Of a DNA stretch of 7,453 bases, positions 1-6,325 are shown one piece after another. Position 1 is the first letter of the stretch, and every line of letters begins with the position of its first letter. The stretch is from Litoreibacter sp. GTDB lineage: Bacteria > Pseudomonadota > Alphaproteobacteria > Rhodobacterales > Rhodobacteraceae. The translations under genes were made by a program, and so were the position numbers. The stretch is from the NCBI GenBank assembly GCA_013042765.1, contig JABDPP010000422.1:1-7453 (forward strand), in the 5' to 3' direction. The notes beneath the pieces are model-generated. The model searched no databases. It was not told where the DNA came from and saw only the letters and a program-made list of their open reading frames with translations.

Positions 1-711
1 GGCATAGCCCCAGCGCTCTGCCATCTGCAGCAGCATTGGCCGGTTCGCGTCAAAAGTACGGTCAGAGGCTACACCGCCAGCGGGCTCAGCCAGCTCGTCC
101 CCGGTTGAGATCACGCCGACCCGGAGTTTTCGGAACACCCATACGTCCGGCACCCCGACCGCCGCGGCAAAAGCGATGTCTTGGGGACGCATCCGGTGGC
201 CTGCCGAAAGGGCCACATCGCCTTCGGAAATATCCTCCCCGGCTTTCCGAGTATTGGCACCCGGCTTGATACCATTTCCAAAATAGATCTGGGCCGCATC
301 AATATCGCAATCTTCTTCCAGAACGACTGTATCAACGCCCTCTGGCAACAAAGCGCCAGTCAGGATCCGGACCGCAGATCCCGCTGGCACAGAACCAGAA
401 AATGGTACACCAGCGGCGGCGCGCCCCTCCACGAGCGGCAGTGTCACAATCTCGCTGTCGGGGAGGCTATCGGCAGCAAACCCGTAACCGTCCACCGCAG
501 AGTTCGGCGCCGGCGGATTTGACCGTGCGGCGATCAGATCTCGCGCGAGCACGCTGCCCGCGGCCTCCGCAAGCGGGACATTCTTTGTTCCGACAACCGG
601 GATCATCGCCTCGCGCAGGTGATCAAGCGCCTCATCGACAGGCGTCCAGTTCACACCCTGCGGCAGCGCAAAGCAGTCATTTCGCAATAGCTTCTTGTCT
701 GATCCGTTCAT
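1..711 (-). CDS. moeA: MoeA module, molybdopterin molybdenumtransferase (part of the fused frame, C-terminus missing)
   Basis: This is the MoeA part of the fused frame, numbered from the GTG at 1563. MoeA inserts molybdate into adenylylated molybdopterin in the cytoplasm, the last step before dinucleotide attachment. Visible signatures are RNDCFALP (294-301), SAVDGYG (355-361, with the family's conserved Asp), TGALLPEGVD (402-411), a GEDISEGD stretch after GNGIKPGA, and STGDE (486-490), followed by the DANRPMLLQMA segment typical of the MoeA/MogA-like domain. The window ends near the middle of that domain, so its distal part and domain IV are not seen. The coordinates begin at Met285 (ATG 709-711), the only ATG close to the MoeA start, but I see no good ribosome binding site there. 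Whether MoeA is made separately from the upstream domain is unknown. The family call is firm; the independent start is not. Confidence 0.7.
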   Translation of the reverse strand, partial: MNGSDKKLLRNDCFALPQGVNWTPVDEALDHLREAMIPVVGTKNVPLAEAAGSVLARDLIAARSNPPAPNSAVDGYGFAADSLPDSEIVTLPLVEGRAAAGVPFSGSVPAGSAVRILTGALLPEGVDTVVLEEDCDIDAAQIYFGNGIKPGANTRKAGEDISEGDVALSAGHRMRPQDIAFAAAVGVPDVWVFRKLRVGVISTGDELAEPAGGVASDRTFDANRPMLLQMAERWGYA

Positions 712-1413
712 GCTCACGATTGTCGCTTGTTCCAATTCCGCCTCGCTCCCCACACCGAGGATCCATCCTTCGACCGGGTGCTCAGCACCAACAACCAAAA
801 CATCTTCTAATGTTCCCTGCAAATCCATCTGACGTAAAGCATCCGCAGTCACGCGCACCTGCACGGCGTCCTTTACTTGGCCTGGTCCCGTTGCCTCCGC
901 GACTGCGTTTCGAAGAAGCGATGGCCAGATCTCCACAAGCGTTATGCCATCGCCCGGTGTCTCGAACGGCCAGACCGACAGATCAGATCCGAATTCGCGC
1001 CGCAGCCGCGCCAGAACCGGAAGGCCCATAATGACTTGCGAGCCAACCGCACCCACGCCTGACAGCTGCCATGTCGAGAAACTCCCCTTTGCCCAGCTTT
1101 CCACCACGCGTTTTTCTGGGAAAGGGTTTCCATGCCGTGACGTTCCTTTGCGCGGCAGATTCTCGATATCGCGCTTAAGGCCGTTTCCCCAGAATGGCCC
1201 GACCCCGGGAAAGCGCGCATTCAGATTGGCCGCAAGATCGAACCTGTTGTTCGATTTCGGCGCGTCCTCGACCCGGGCTTCGAACCAGTCCCATAGCGCA
1301 AGGGGATCAGCGCTGCCGGTCACGGCCTGTGAAAAGCCCTCCGGATAACCGAACGGAAAATCGAACCCAAGAAGCACCCGGCGCCCGGCGTCGCAATCTT
1401 CTGCGAGCTTCTG

Positions 1414-1416
1414 CTA
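1414..1416 (-). other. In-frame amber (TAG) codon interrupting the fused moeA frame
   Basis: The minus-strand codon here is TAG, position 50 counted from the GTG start, between ...STEDWL and QKLAEDC.... It is the only stop in 521 codons. A single substitution from CAG (Gln), GAG (Glu), AAG (Lys), TGG (Trp) or several others would create it. No frameshift is involved. Confidence 0.9.
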
Positions 1417-1559
1417 CAGCCAATCCTCGGTGCTGGCCCGGTTTCGCATGTAGATTGGATCTTCACCGGCAGCTCCTATCCAAATCGCATCGGCGCGGGG
1501 TTTTGGTCCAGTATCGTTACCGCCAGACCAATCCACCATGATATAGGTGTCGAACAGGG

Positions 1560-2054
1560 TCACAAACCAACCTGAGACAGGATGAAATCGGCGACCGCTT
1601 TCGTATCGTCGAGATCAAAAACCGGGATGGAGAAATCCGGCAGCTCTTCGTCGCTTGCGATGGCCCGGATCGTATCGTCATCGCGGGCAATCAGCGGCTG
1701 GCCCGTCTCACGGCGATGAGCCTCGACCTTGTAATGGGTATCGCGCTTATAGCCCTCGACCAGAACCAGATCGACCGGCGTGAGCTTTTCCAGCAACGTA
1801 CCGAGCTTAGGCTCTTCCTCGTCGCGCAACTCGTGCATCAGAGCCCAGCGGTTCCCCGAAGACAACAGCACCTCGCGTGCGCCTGCCACGCGGTGGCGGT
1901 AGCTGTCCTTGCCGGATTGGTCCACATCAAAGGTGTGATGCGCGTGCTTGATGGTCGAAACCGAAAAACCCCGTCCTGTGATTTCGGCGACAAGTCGCTC
2001 CATCAGGCCCGTCTTCCCGGAATTCTTCCACCCGACAATGCCAAATATTCTCAT
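1560..2054 (-). CDS. mobB: MobB, molybdopterin-guanine dinucleotide biosynthesis adaptor/GTPase
   Basis: MobB is a small cytoplasmic P-loop protein that binds GTP and works with MobA in making the guanine-dinucleotide form of the molybdenum cofactor; it is helpful rather than essential where studied. The 164-residue product has a Walker A motif GWKNSGKT (8-15), the family signature KHAHH (36-40) followed by D-x-x-GKDSYRHRVAGA (45-59), and DLVLVEGYK (95-103), where the Asp/Glu pair lies near the nucleotide site. Length is normal for stand-alone MobB. The ATG at 2052-2054 overlaps the mobA stop as ATGA and has GAGG about 10 bases upstream inside mobA. Its own stop overlaps the next start as GTGA. 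Expression is probably tied to the upstream genes. Confidence 0.96.
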   Translation of the reverse strand: MRIFGIVGWKNSGKTGLMERLVAEITGRGFSVSTIKHAHHTFDVDQSGKDSYRHRVAGAREVLLSSGNRWALMHELRDEEEPKLGTLLEKLTPVDLVLVEGYKRDTHYKVEAHRRETGQPLIARDDDTIRAIASDEELPDFSIPVFDLDDTKAVADFILSQVGL

Positions 2055-2656
2055 TTCAGGATTTCCTCGGCCCGGATCATGTCTTCCGGCGTGTTGACGT
2101 TAAAAAAGGGATCAAAGGGCTCTGCCTCGAAACGGGCGATCCCGGTTCCATGCTTATCGGTCCACTGGACGATCTTGCGTACGCCGTCAGCGAGTGATGC
2201 CCGCAGGTCTTCCCGCAGACGGACCGGCCAGAGCCCGAAGGTGGGATGCCGAGCCAGACCGCGTTTCGGGTCCGGCGTCGCGGCCAGAACGATCGGCGCC
2301 TCTTCGGCGGCCAGTAGAAGCCGCGGCACCAGATCACACGGGAAAAACGGCGTGTCGGCAGCTGCGGTAACGATATGCGTATGGCCCCGCTCATGCGCCC
2401 AATCGAGGCCTGCCAGAACCCCCGCCAGAGGACCTGCGAACCCCTCGACACTGTCCGCGATGACCGGCAGGCCGAAAGCATCAAACCGCGCCGGATCCCC
2501 GTTGGCGTTCAAGGCAATCTCGCTGACCTGCGGTTCGAGCCGCGCGACAACGCGAGACAGAAGCGACTGACCGCCCAGCATCTGGAGACCCTTGTCACCG
2601 CCGCCCATGCGCCGCGATTGGCCACCCGCCAAGATGACGCCAGCAGGTTGCTTCAT
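2051..2656 (-). CDS. mobA: MobA, molybdenum cofactor guanylyltransferase
   Basis: MobA transfers GMP from GTP to Mo-molybdopterin, giving the guanine-dinucleotide cofactor used by DMSO-reductase-family enzymes such as formate dehydrogenases. The 201-residue product starts with the nucleotidyltransferase signature LAGGQSRRMGGGDKGL (9-24), which binds GTP phosphates. It then has GPLAGVLAGL (75-84) and the TAAADTPFFP stretch, where Asp101 is the expected metal ligand. It ends with FFNVNTPED (184-192), a motif of the family's C-terminal region. Length matches the family. The ATG at 2654-2656 overlaps the fdhD stop as ATGA; GAGGT lies almost directly against this ATG, so initiation probably relies on ribosomes finishing fdhD. 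An alanine run replaces the more usual VACD-type residues before Asp101, without loss of the Asp. Confidence 0.97.
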   Translation of the reverse strand: MKQPAGVILAGGQSRRMGGGDKGLQMLGGQSLLSRVVARLEPQVSEIALNANGDPARFDAFGLPVIADSVEGFAGPLAGVLAGLDWAHERGHTHIVTAAADTPFFPCDLVPRLLLAAEEAPIVLAATPDPKRGLARHPTFGLWPVRLREDLRASLADGVRKIVQWTDKHGTGIARFEAEPFDPFFNVNTPEDMIRAEEILK

Positions 2657-3489
2657 ACCTCAGCATCCCAGATCAGTCGGTCCTCACCGCTCAGGCACAT
2701 GAACCGGTGCCCGCGCATGCGGCCTATCAGCGTCAGACCGACCTGATTTGCGATTTCGACACCCCAGGCGGTGAAACCCGAACGCGACACCAGAACTGGG
2801 ATGCCCATCAATGCGGTCTTGATGACCATTTCACTGGTCAGCCGGCCCGTAGTGTAGAGCAGCTTGTCATCGGAAGAGACCCCTTCGGAGGCCATCCAAC
2901 CCGCGATCTTGTCGACTGCGTTATGGCGGCCGACATCTTCCATGTAGACCAGCGGCCGTGCGCCCTGGCACAGCACCGTGCCATGGATGGCGCCCGCGGC
3001 GAGATAAAGACTCGGTGTGCGGTTGATGTATTCGGATAACGCGTAAATGTCGGAGACACGGATCTTGCCGTCGGGCAGGCTCAGATCCTCCAGCCCCTCC
3101 ATCATATCGCCGAACACCGTCCCTACAGCGCAGCCCGAGGTGCGGGTCTTCTTTTTCAGCTTCTCTTCGTGATCGGTTTCAACAGCAGTGCGGACCACGA
3201 CCACGGAAAGCTCATCATCGTAATCAATCCCAGTGACAACGTCCGCTTCGCTGATCATGCCCTGATTGCGTAGGAACCCCAGCGCCAGATATTCAGGATG
3301 ATCACCGATTGTCATCGCCGTGACGATTTCGCGGCTGTTGAGGTAGATGGTCAGAGGCCGCTCCTCGACCACGTTGATCGTGTGCGGCTTTCCATCCTGG
3401 CCAATCCCCTGTACCGCACGGGTCAGCCCTTCCCCCTCGGGGTCCGGCGCGATCAGGTATTCTTGATCCGCGTCATCACGAATTGCCAT
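2653..3489 (-). CDS. fdhD: FdhD/FdsC-type formate dehydrogenase cofactor sulfurtransferase/chaperone, single-cysteine variant
   Basis: FdhD proteins bind the bis-MGD cofactor and, in E. coli, pass sulfur from IscS to it before insertion into formate dehydrogenase. FdsC is the Rhodobacter counterpart. The 278-residue product has the family blocks in order: EERPLTIYLN (42-51), GDHPEYLALGFL (62-73), TSGCAVGT (117-124), EDVGRHNAVDK (184-194) and GRLTSEMV (215-222). The E. coli CxxC appears here as C-A-V-G: Cys120 is kept and the second Cys is Gly. I chose the ATG at 3487-3489 over the GTG two codons upstream because GGAAGG (3496-3501) sits 6 bases before the ATG and would almost touch the GTG. 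As first gene of the Moco operon it probably sets expression for mobA and mobB. It diverges from azlC. Confidence 0.94.
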   Translation of the reverse strand: MAIRDDADQEYLIAPDPEGEGLTRAVQGIGQDGKPHTINVVEERPLTIYLNSREIVTAMTIGDHPEYLALGFLRNQGMISEADVVTGIDYDDELSVVVVRTAVETDHEEKLKKKTRTSGCAVGTVFGDMMEGLEDLSLPDGKIRVSDIYALSEYINRTPSLYLAAGAIHGTVLCQGARPLVYMEDVGRHNAVDKIAGWMASEGVSSDDKLLYTTGRLTSEMVIKTALMGIPVLVSRSGFTAWGVEIANQVGLTLIGRMRGHRFMCLSGEDRLIWDAEV

Positions 3490-3549
3490 TTGCACCCTTC
3501 CCCCAGCTTGCGATAGCTCTCATGCGCGGGCGGACTTTAGGACGAGACG
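3490..3549. promoter_or_regulatory. Divergent fdhD/azlC promoter region
   Basis: Sixty bases separate the two start codons, so both promoters must lie here or reach into the opposite gene. Ribosome sites are visible on each side: GGAAGG on the minus strand at 3496-3501 for fdhD, and AGGA on the plus strand at 3539-3542, 7 bases before the azlC ATG. I see no convincing -35/-10 pair on either strand. An AGCT repeat (3505-3508 and 3515-3518) is too short to call an operator. Confidence 0.5.
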
Positions 3550-4248
3550 ATGACCTCTACCACCAAGAAATCTTCCTTTTGGCGCGGCTTTCGTGCGGGG
3601 CTGCCCTTCATTCTGGTAGTGGTTCCCTTCGCCACGCTGTTTGGGGTCGTCGCCACCGAGGCCGGGCTGCCGCTCAGCCAGGTCATGGGCTTTTCTATTC
3701 TGGTGATCGCGGGCGCTTCCCAGTTCACCGCGCTCCAACTGATGTCCGAAAATGCGCCGACCTTTATTGTGATTGCGTCTGCGCTCGCTGTAAACCTGAG
3801 GATGGCAATGTATTCTGCTTCGCTGACACCTTACCTTGGAGGTGAGCCGGTCTGGAAACGGGCGCTGATCGCCTATTTCCTTGTGGATCAGTCTTACGCC
3901 ATCTCGATCCAGGAGTTTGAAGAGAAGTCGGGCATGAGTCTCGGCGAGAAGACCGCCTATTTCTTCGGTGCCATGGCCCCGATCTGCCCCCTTTGGTATC
4001 TGTTCACATGGATTGGCGCGATTGCAGGGTCCCTTATTCCACCGGAGAACGGGCTGGATTTCGCGCTGCCGATCACCTTTCTGGCCATGGTGGCCCCCGG
4101 TCTGCGCTCGATTGCGCATATTTCAGCCGCCTTCACCTCCGTTGTGCTCGCGCTCGCTCTGGCCAGCCTGCCGCTGAACATGGGCCTGCTTCTGGCAGCG
4201 CTTCTCGCCATGATTGTGGGAGCGGAAGTTGAAAGACGGACGGCATGA
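3550..4248 (+). CDS. azlC: AzlC family amino-acid exporter, large subunit
   Basis: AzlC is an inner-membrane protein that pairs with the small AzlD protein (YgaZ/YgaH in E. coli) to export branched-chain amino acids; related pairs have been linked to other amino acids. The 232-residue product is mostly hydrophobic. After a short basic N-terminus (KKSSFWRGFRAG) it has membrane spans at roughly 18-37, 44-65, 70-92, 140-165 and 170-230. Family hallmarks are AGASQFTALQLM (54-65), NLRMAMYSASL (82-92), and a polar loop with DQSYAIS (about 117-123). Length is normal. The ATG has AGGA 7 bases upstream. The stop overlaps the azlD start by 4 bases (ATGA), supporting coupled synthesis of the two subunits. 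The substrate cannot be read from the sequence; the nearby ald and Lrp-type genes make alanine or branched-chain amino acids reasonable guesses. Confidence 0.94.
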   Translation: MTSTTKKSSFWRGFRAGLPFILVVVPFATLFGVVATEAGLPLSQVMGFSILVIAGASQFTALQLMSENAPTFIVIASALAVNLRMAMYSASLTPYLGGEPVWKRALIAYFLVDQSYAISIQEFEEKSGMSLGEKTAYFFGAMAPICPLWYLFTWIGAIAGSLIPPENGLDFALPITFLAMVAPGLRSIAHISAAFTSVVLALALASLPLNMGLLLAALLAMIVGAEVERRTA

Positions 4249-4574
4249 ACTTCTCGCAAGCCGAAATTTGGTTCGTCATCGCAGCCCTCGGGGTGGGAAC
4301 TTTCCTGATCCGTTTCTCCTTTCTCGGGCTGATCGGTCAGCGGGAGTTGCCGGAATGGGTGTTGCGCCACCTGCGTTACACTGCAGTGGCGGTCCTGCCG
4401 GCACTCGTGGCACCTCTGGTCGTCTGGCCTGAGGCAACAGGTGGTGAGGTCGATCTAACGCGCATGGCCGCGGCCGGGGCCACGATCGTAGCTGGCTACA
4501 TCACACGAAATGTCATCTGGTCCATGGTCGCGGGTGCCGGAACGCTCGGGCTCTTTCAGGTCGCACTGTCTTAG
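4245..4574 (+). CDS. azlD: AzlD family amino-acid exporter, small subunit
   Basis: AzlD is the small membrane partner of AzlC. The 109-residue product has about four hydrophobic spans (roughly 8-30, 43-62, 72-88, 90-107). The family pattern is RFSFL (23-27) followed by LPEWVLRHLRYTAVAVLPAL (35-54), where a charged amphipathic segment leads into a span. Length is typical. Its start lies inside the azlC stop (ATGA), with AGCGGAAG a little upstream inside azlC as a likely ribosome site. The TAG stop at 4572-4574 shares bases with the stop of the convergent regulator gene, so no separate terminator fits between them. Confidence 0.93.
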   Translation: MNFSQAEIWFVIAALGVGTFLIRFSFLGLIGQRELPEWVLRHLRYTAVAVLPALVAPLVVWPEATGGEVDLTRMAAAGATIVAGYITRNVIWSMVAGAGTLGLFQVALS

Positions 4575-5032
4575 ACAGGCAGCGCTGTTGTCTTGAACAC
4601 AGTGCGCAGCGCAAAGCTCGATTGCATCTGTGCCACGCCGGGAAGACGCGCCAGAGAGCGCCGGTGGATCCTCGCGAAGTCCTCGGTATCCGCGGCGACG
4701 ACCTTGAGCAGGTAATCCGCCGTGCCCGCCATAAGATGACATTCGAGGACGTCCGGGATCTTCGCGACCTCCCGCTCGAACGCATCGAGAAGCTCATCAG
4801 CCTGTCCACTCAGGGTGATTTCCACGAAAACCGTAGTCGGCCGATCCACCTTGCGTGGGTCCAGCATAGCTACGTAGTCCCGAATGATTCCGTCCTTCTC
4901 GAGACGCTGAACACGCCTGTGACAAGCCGAAGGAGACAGGTTCACATGGGTTGCCAGATCAGCATTCGATATGCGCCCGGTCTTCTGCAGGACTCTCAGA
5001 ATTCGGGCATCGATACTGTCAATACGCTCCAT
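4571..5032 (-). CDS. Lrp/AsnC family transcriptional regulator, probable regulator of ald
   Basis: Lrp/AsnC proteins bind DNA as dimers and higher oligomers and sense amino acids. The 153-residue product has an N-terminal helix-turn-helix (about 5-52; recognition part SPSACHRRVQRLEKDGII at 33-50) and a C-terminal RAM ligand/oligomer domain (about 65-140) with the conserved G-T-A-DYLLKV segment (103-111). Length is standard. The ATG at 5030-5032 has AAGGA 9 bases upstream. The gene diverges from ald across 133 bases, the arrangement seen for alanine-dehydrogenase regulators such as AldR, so control of ald, itself and possibly azlCD is a strong inference, with alanine as the likely ligand. The TAA stop overlaps the azlD TAG. 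I leave the symbol blank because the exact orthologue cannot be fixed. Confidence 0.95.
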   Translation of the reverse strand: MERIDSIDARILRVLQKTGRISNADLATHVNLSPSACHRRVQRLEKDGIIRDYVAMLDPRKVDRPTTVFVEITLSGQADELLDAFEREVAKIPDVLECHLMAGTADYLLKVVAADTEDFARIHRRSLARLPGVAQMQSSFALRTVFKTTALPV

Positions 5033-5165
5033 GATGACAATTCCTTCGAATATAATGCAATTAGCCGCAATTTCCTGTCGAAACCCAAGAACATCGCACT
5101 GCAGATTTCAAGACAATTCGGAACCCGCTGGGTTAAGAATCCGATAAAGCTGAAGGGAGGGAATC
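5033..5165. promoter_or_regulatory. Divergent regulator/ald control region with phased CAATT repeats
   Basis: This AT-richer gap carries CAATT at 5038, 5058, 5068 and 5114; the first three are 20 and 10 bases apart, close to whole helical turns. The longer word GACAATTC occurs at 5036-5043 and 5112-5119. A perfect AACCC-GCT-GGGTT inverted repeat lies at 5122-5134. For ald, a poor promoter can be drawn from AAGACA (5110-5115) to AAGAAT (5135-5140), as expected if an activator is needed. For the regulator gene, TATATT on the minus strand (5049-5054) is a possible -10 without a good -35. The ald ribosome site AAGGGAGG (5153-5160) is strong, 5 bases before the ATG. The operator role is inference. 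Confidence 0.55.
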
Positions 5166-6284
5166 ATGATCATTGGATGCCCAAAGGAAATTAAACCACA
5201 GGAGTTTCGGGTTGGGCTTACACCCAATGCCGCGCATGAGGCAGTAGTGCATGGACATACAGTCCTGATCGAGGCCGAGGCGGGAAACGGTGCCGGTTTC
5301 GAGGATGCCGACTACATCGCCGCCGGTGCCGAGATTACCGGAACCGCAGCCGACGTTTTCGCGAAAGCGGAGATGATCGTGAAGGTGAAAGAGCCGCAAG
5401 CCGTCGAGCGCAAGATGCTGCGCGAGGGCCAACTGCTGTTTACCTATCTGCACCTTGCTCCCGATCCCGAGCAGACCCGCGACCTCATTGCCTCCGGCTG
5501 CACGGCCATCGCCTATGAAACCGTGACGGACGCCAGCGGCGGGCTACCACTGCTCGCGCCCATGTCCGAGGTTGCGGGCAAGCTCGCCCCGCAGGTGGGG
5601 GCATGGACGTTGCAGAAAGCCAATGGCGGGCGTGGCGTTCTGATGGGCGGCGTCCCGGGTGTTGGACCTGCTCAGGTTGTTGTCATCGGCGGAGGGGTCG
5701 TCGGAACCCATGCGGCCCGCGTGGCGGCCGGTATGGGCGCAGATGTAACCGTGCTCGATCGGTCACTTGCACGGATGCGCTATCTGGACGATGTGTTCGG
5801 AGGTGTCTTCAAGACCCGCTACGCGAGTGCTGGCAATACGGCCGAACTTGTGGAGACGGCGGATATGGTCGTTGGCGCGGTCCTGATCCCAGGAGCGGCG
5901 GCTCCGAAACTGGTCACCCGCGCGCAGCTGCCGGGCATGAAGGCCGGTGCCGCGATCGTGGATGTGGCCATCGATCAGGGAGGCGTTTTCGAGACCTCTC
6001 GCCCCACGACCCACGAAGATCCGATCTACGAGGTCGACGGGATCATGCATTACTGCGTGGCGAACATGCCGGGCGCCGTTGCGCGCACATCAACGATTGC
6101 GCTCGGCAACGCGACCATGCCCTTCATGCTGGCGCTGGCGGATAAAGGCTGGCGGCAAGCCTGTGAAGACGATCCGCACCTACTGAACGGCCTGAACGTC
6201 CACGCGGGGCATTTGACATACTATGCCGTGGGAAAAGCACTGGGGATCGATGTTATGTCACCGAGCCTCGCGCTGAGGTCTTGA
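5166..6284 (+). CDS. ald: Alanine dehydrogenase (NAD-dependent, EC 1.4.1.1)
   Basis: The enzyme interconverts L-alanine and pyruvate plus ammonia using NAD(H), allowing growth on alanine or ammonia assimilation; it is a cytoplasmic hexamer in characterised cases. The 372-residue product has full family length and every expected active-site residue: Arg15 (EFRVGLTP) and Lys75 (KVKEP) for pyruvate, His96 (YLHLAPD) and Asp270 (VDVAIDQGG). The Rossmann domain has [14 protein letters not shown] (171-184), a GxGxxG motif, with Asp198 at the end of strand 2 (VLDRS), consistent with preference for NAD over NADP. The C-terminal segment with [14 protein letters not shown] is typical. AAGGGAGG sits 5 bases before the ATG. 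It diverges from the Lrp-type regulator gene, its likely controller, and converges on mscL 41 bases downstream. Confidence 0.98.
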   Translation: MIIGCPKEIKPQEFRVGLTPNAAHEAVVHGHTVLIEAEAGNGAGFEDADYIAAGAEITGTAADVFAKAEMIVKVKEPQAVERKMLREGQLLFTYLHLAPDPEQTRDLIASGCTAIAYETVTDASGGLPLLAPMSEVAGKLAPQVGAWTLQKANGGRGVLMGGVPGVGPAQVVVIGGGVVGTHAARVAAGMGADVTVLDRSLARMRYLDDVFGGVFKTRYASAGNTAELVETADMVVGAVLIPGAAAPKLVTRAQLPGMKAGAAIVDVAIDQGGVFETSRPTTHEDPIYEVDGIMHYCVANMPGAVARTSTIALGNATMPFMLALADKGWRQACEDDPHLLNGLNVHAGHLTYYAVGKALGIDVMSPSLALRS

Positions 6285-6285
6285 A

Positions 6286-6305
6286 GCGGAGGACGCGATC
6301 TCCGC
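6286..6305 (+). terminator. Hairpin just after ald, possible weak terminator
   Basis: GCGGAG (6286-6291) pairs perfectly with CTCCGC (6300-6305) around an 8-base loop, starting two bases after the ald stop. There is no T-run directly after the stem; the nearest is TTGTTT at 6320-6325. It could stabilise the mRNA end or act as a weak terminator in the 41-base convergent gap. Neither strand shows a textbook form. Confidence 0.35.
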
Positions 6306-6325
6306 GCCCTCCAGCCACCTTGTTT

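Larger units (their letters stand above)
1..1563 (-). pseudogene. RNase H-like (DUF429-like) domain fused to MoeA; amber codon at position 50; 3' end off window
   Basis: One minus-strand frame stays open from 1563 to the left edge (521 codons), apart from a TAG at 1414-1416. I chose the GTG at 1561-1563 as the start because it overlaps the mobB stop as GTGA and has AGG about 7 bases upstream. Residues 1-275 show VDWSGG (10-15), GFDFPFGYP (66-74), VEIWP (210-214) and EGWILGV (265-271). These recall the strand-1 Asp, the D-x-P-G turn and the C-terminal motifs of DUF429 predicted RNase H-fold proteins; that assignment is my inference. From about residue 293 the frame is clearly MoeA. The stop would leave a 49-residue peptide. 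Sequence on both sides of it keeps family character, so the change is recent, a sequencing error, or read through. I use pseudogene because of the stop; if the base is wrong, this is an intact gene of perhaps 670-690 codons. Confidence 0.72.

Noticed and set aside
709..711. Internal ATG as an independent moeA start bypassing the amber codon
   Set aside because: There is no Shine-Dalgarno-like sequence at usable spacing, so I did not claim a separate gene start; it is used only as a boundary for the MoeA module.
402..1031. Plus-strand open frame of 209 codons
   Set aside because: It is antisense to the fused MoeA frame, has low-complexity Arg/Pro/Ser-rich composition and no recognisable domain; the minus-strand frame has clear family motifs.
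1716..2570. Plus-strand open frame of 284 codons
   Set aside because: It covers mobB and mobA on the opposite strand. Both have unmistakable motifs and coupled starts, so this is a GC-driven shadow frame.
3490..3495. GTG start for fdhD two codons upstream of the ATG
   Set aside because: The GGAAGG ribosome site would directly abut the GTG, while it is ideally spaced for the ATG at 3489.
3520..4119. Minus-strand open frame of 199 codons
   Set aside because: It is antisense to azlC, with a hydrophilic Arg/Gly/His-rich composition typical of reverse-strand translation of a membrane protein.
5051..5056. Perfect TATAAT on the plus strand as the ald -10
   Set aside because: No -35-like hexamer lies 16-18 bases upstream, and it would give a leader of about 100 bases; the bases more likely serve the minus-strand regulator promoter or are part of the AT-rich operator region.
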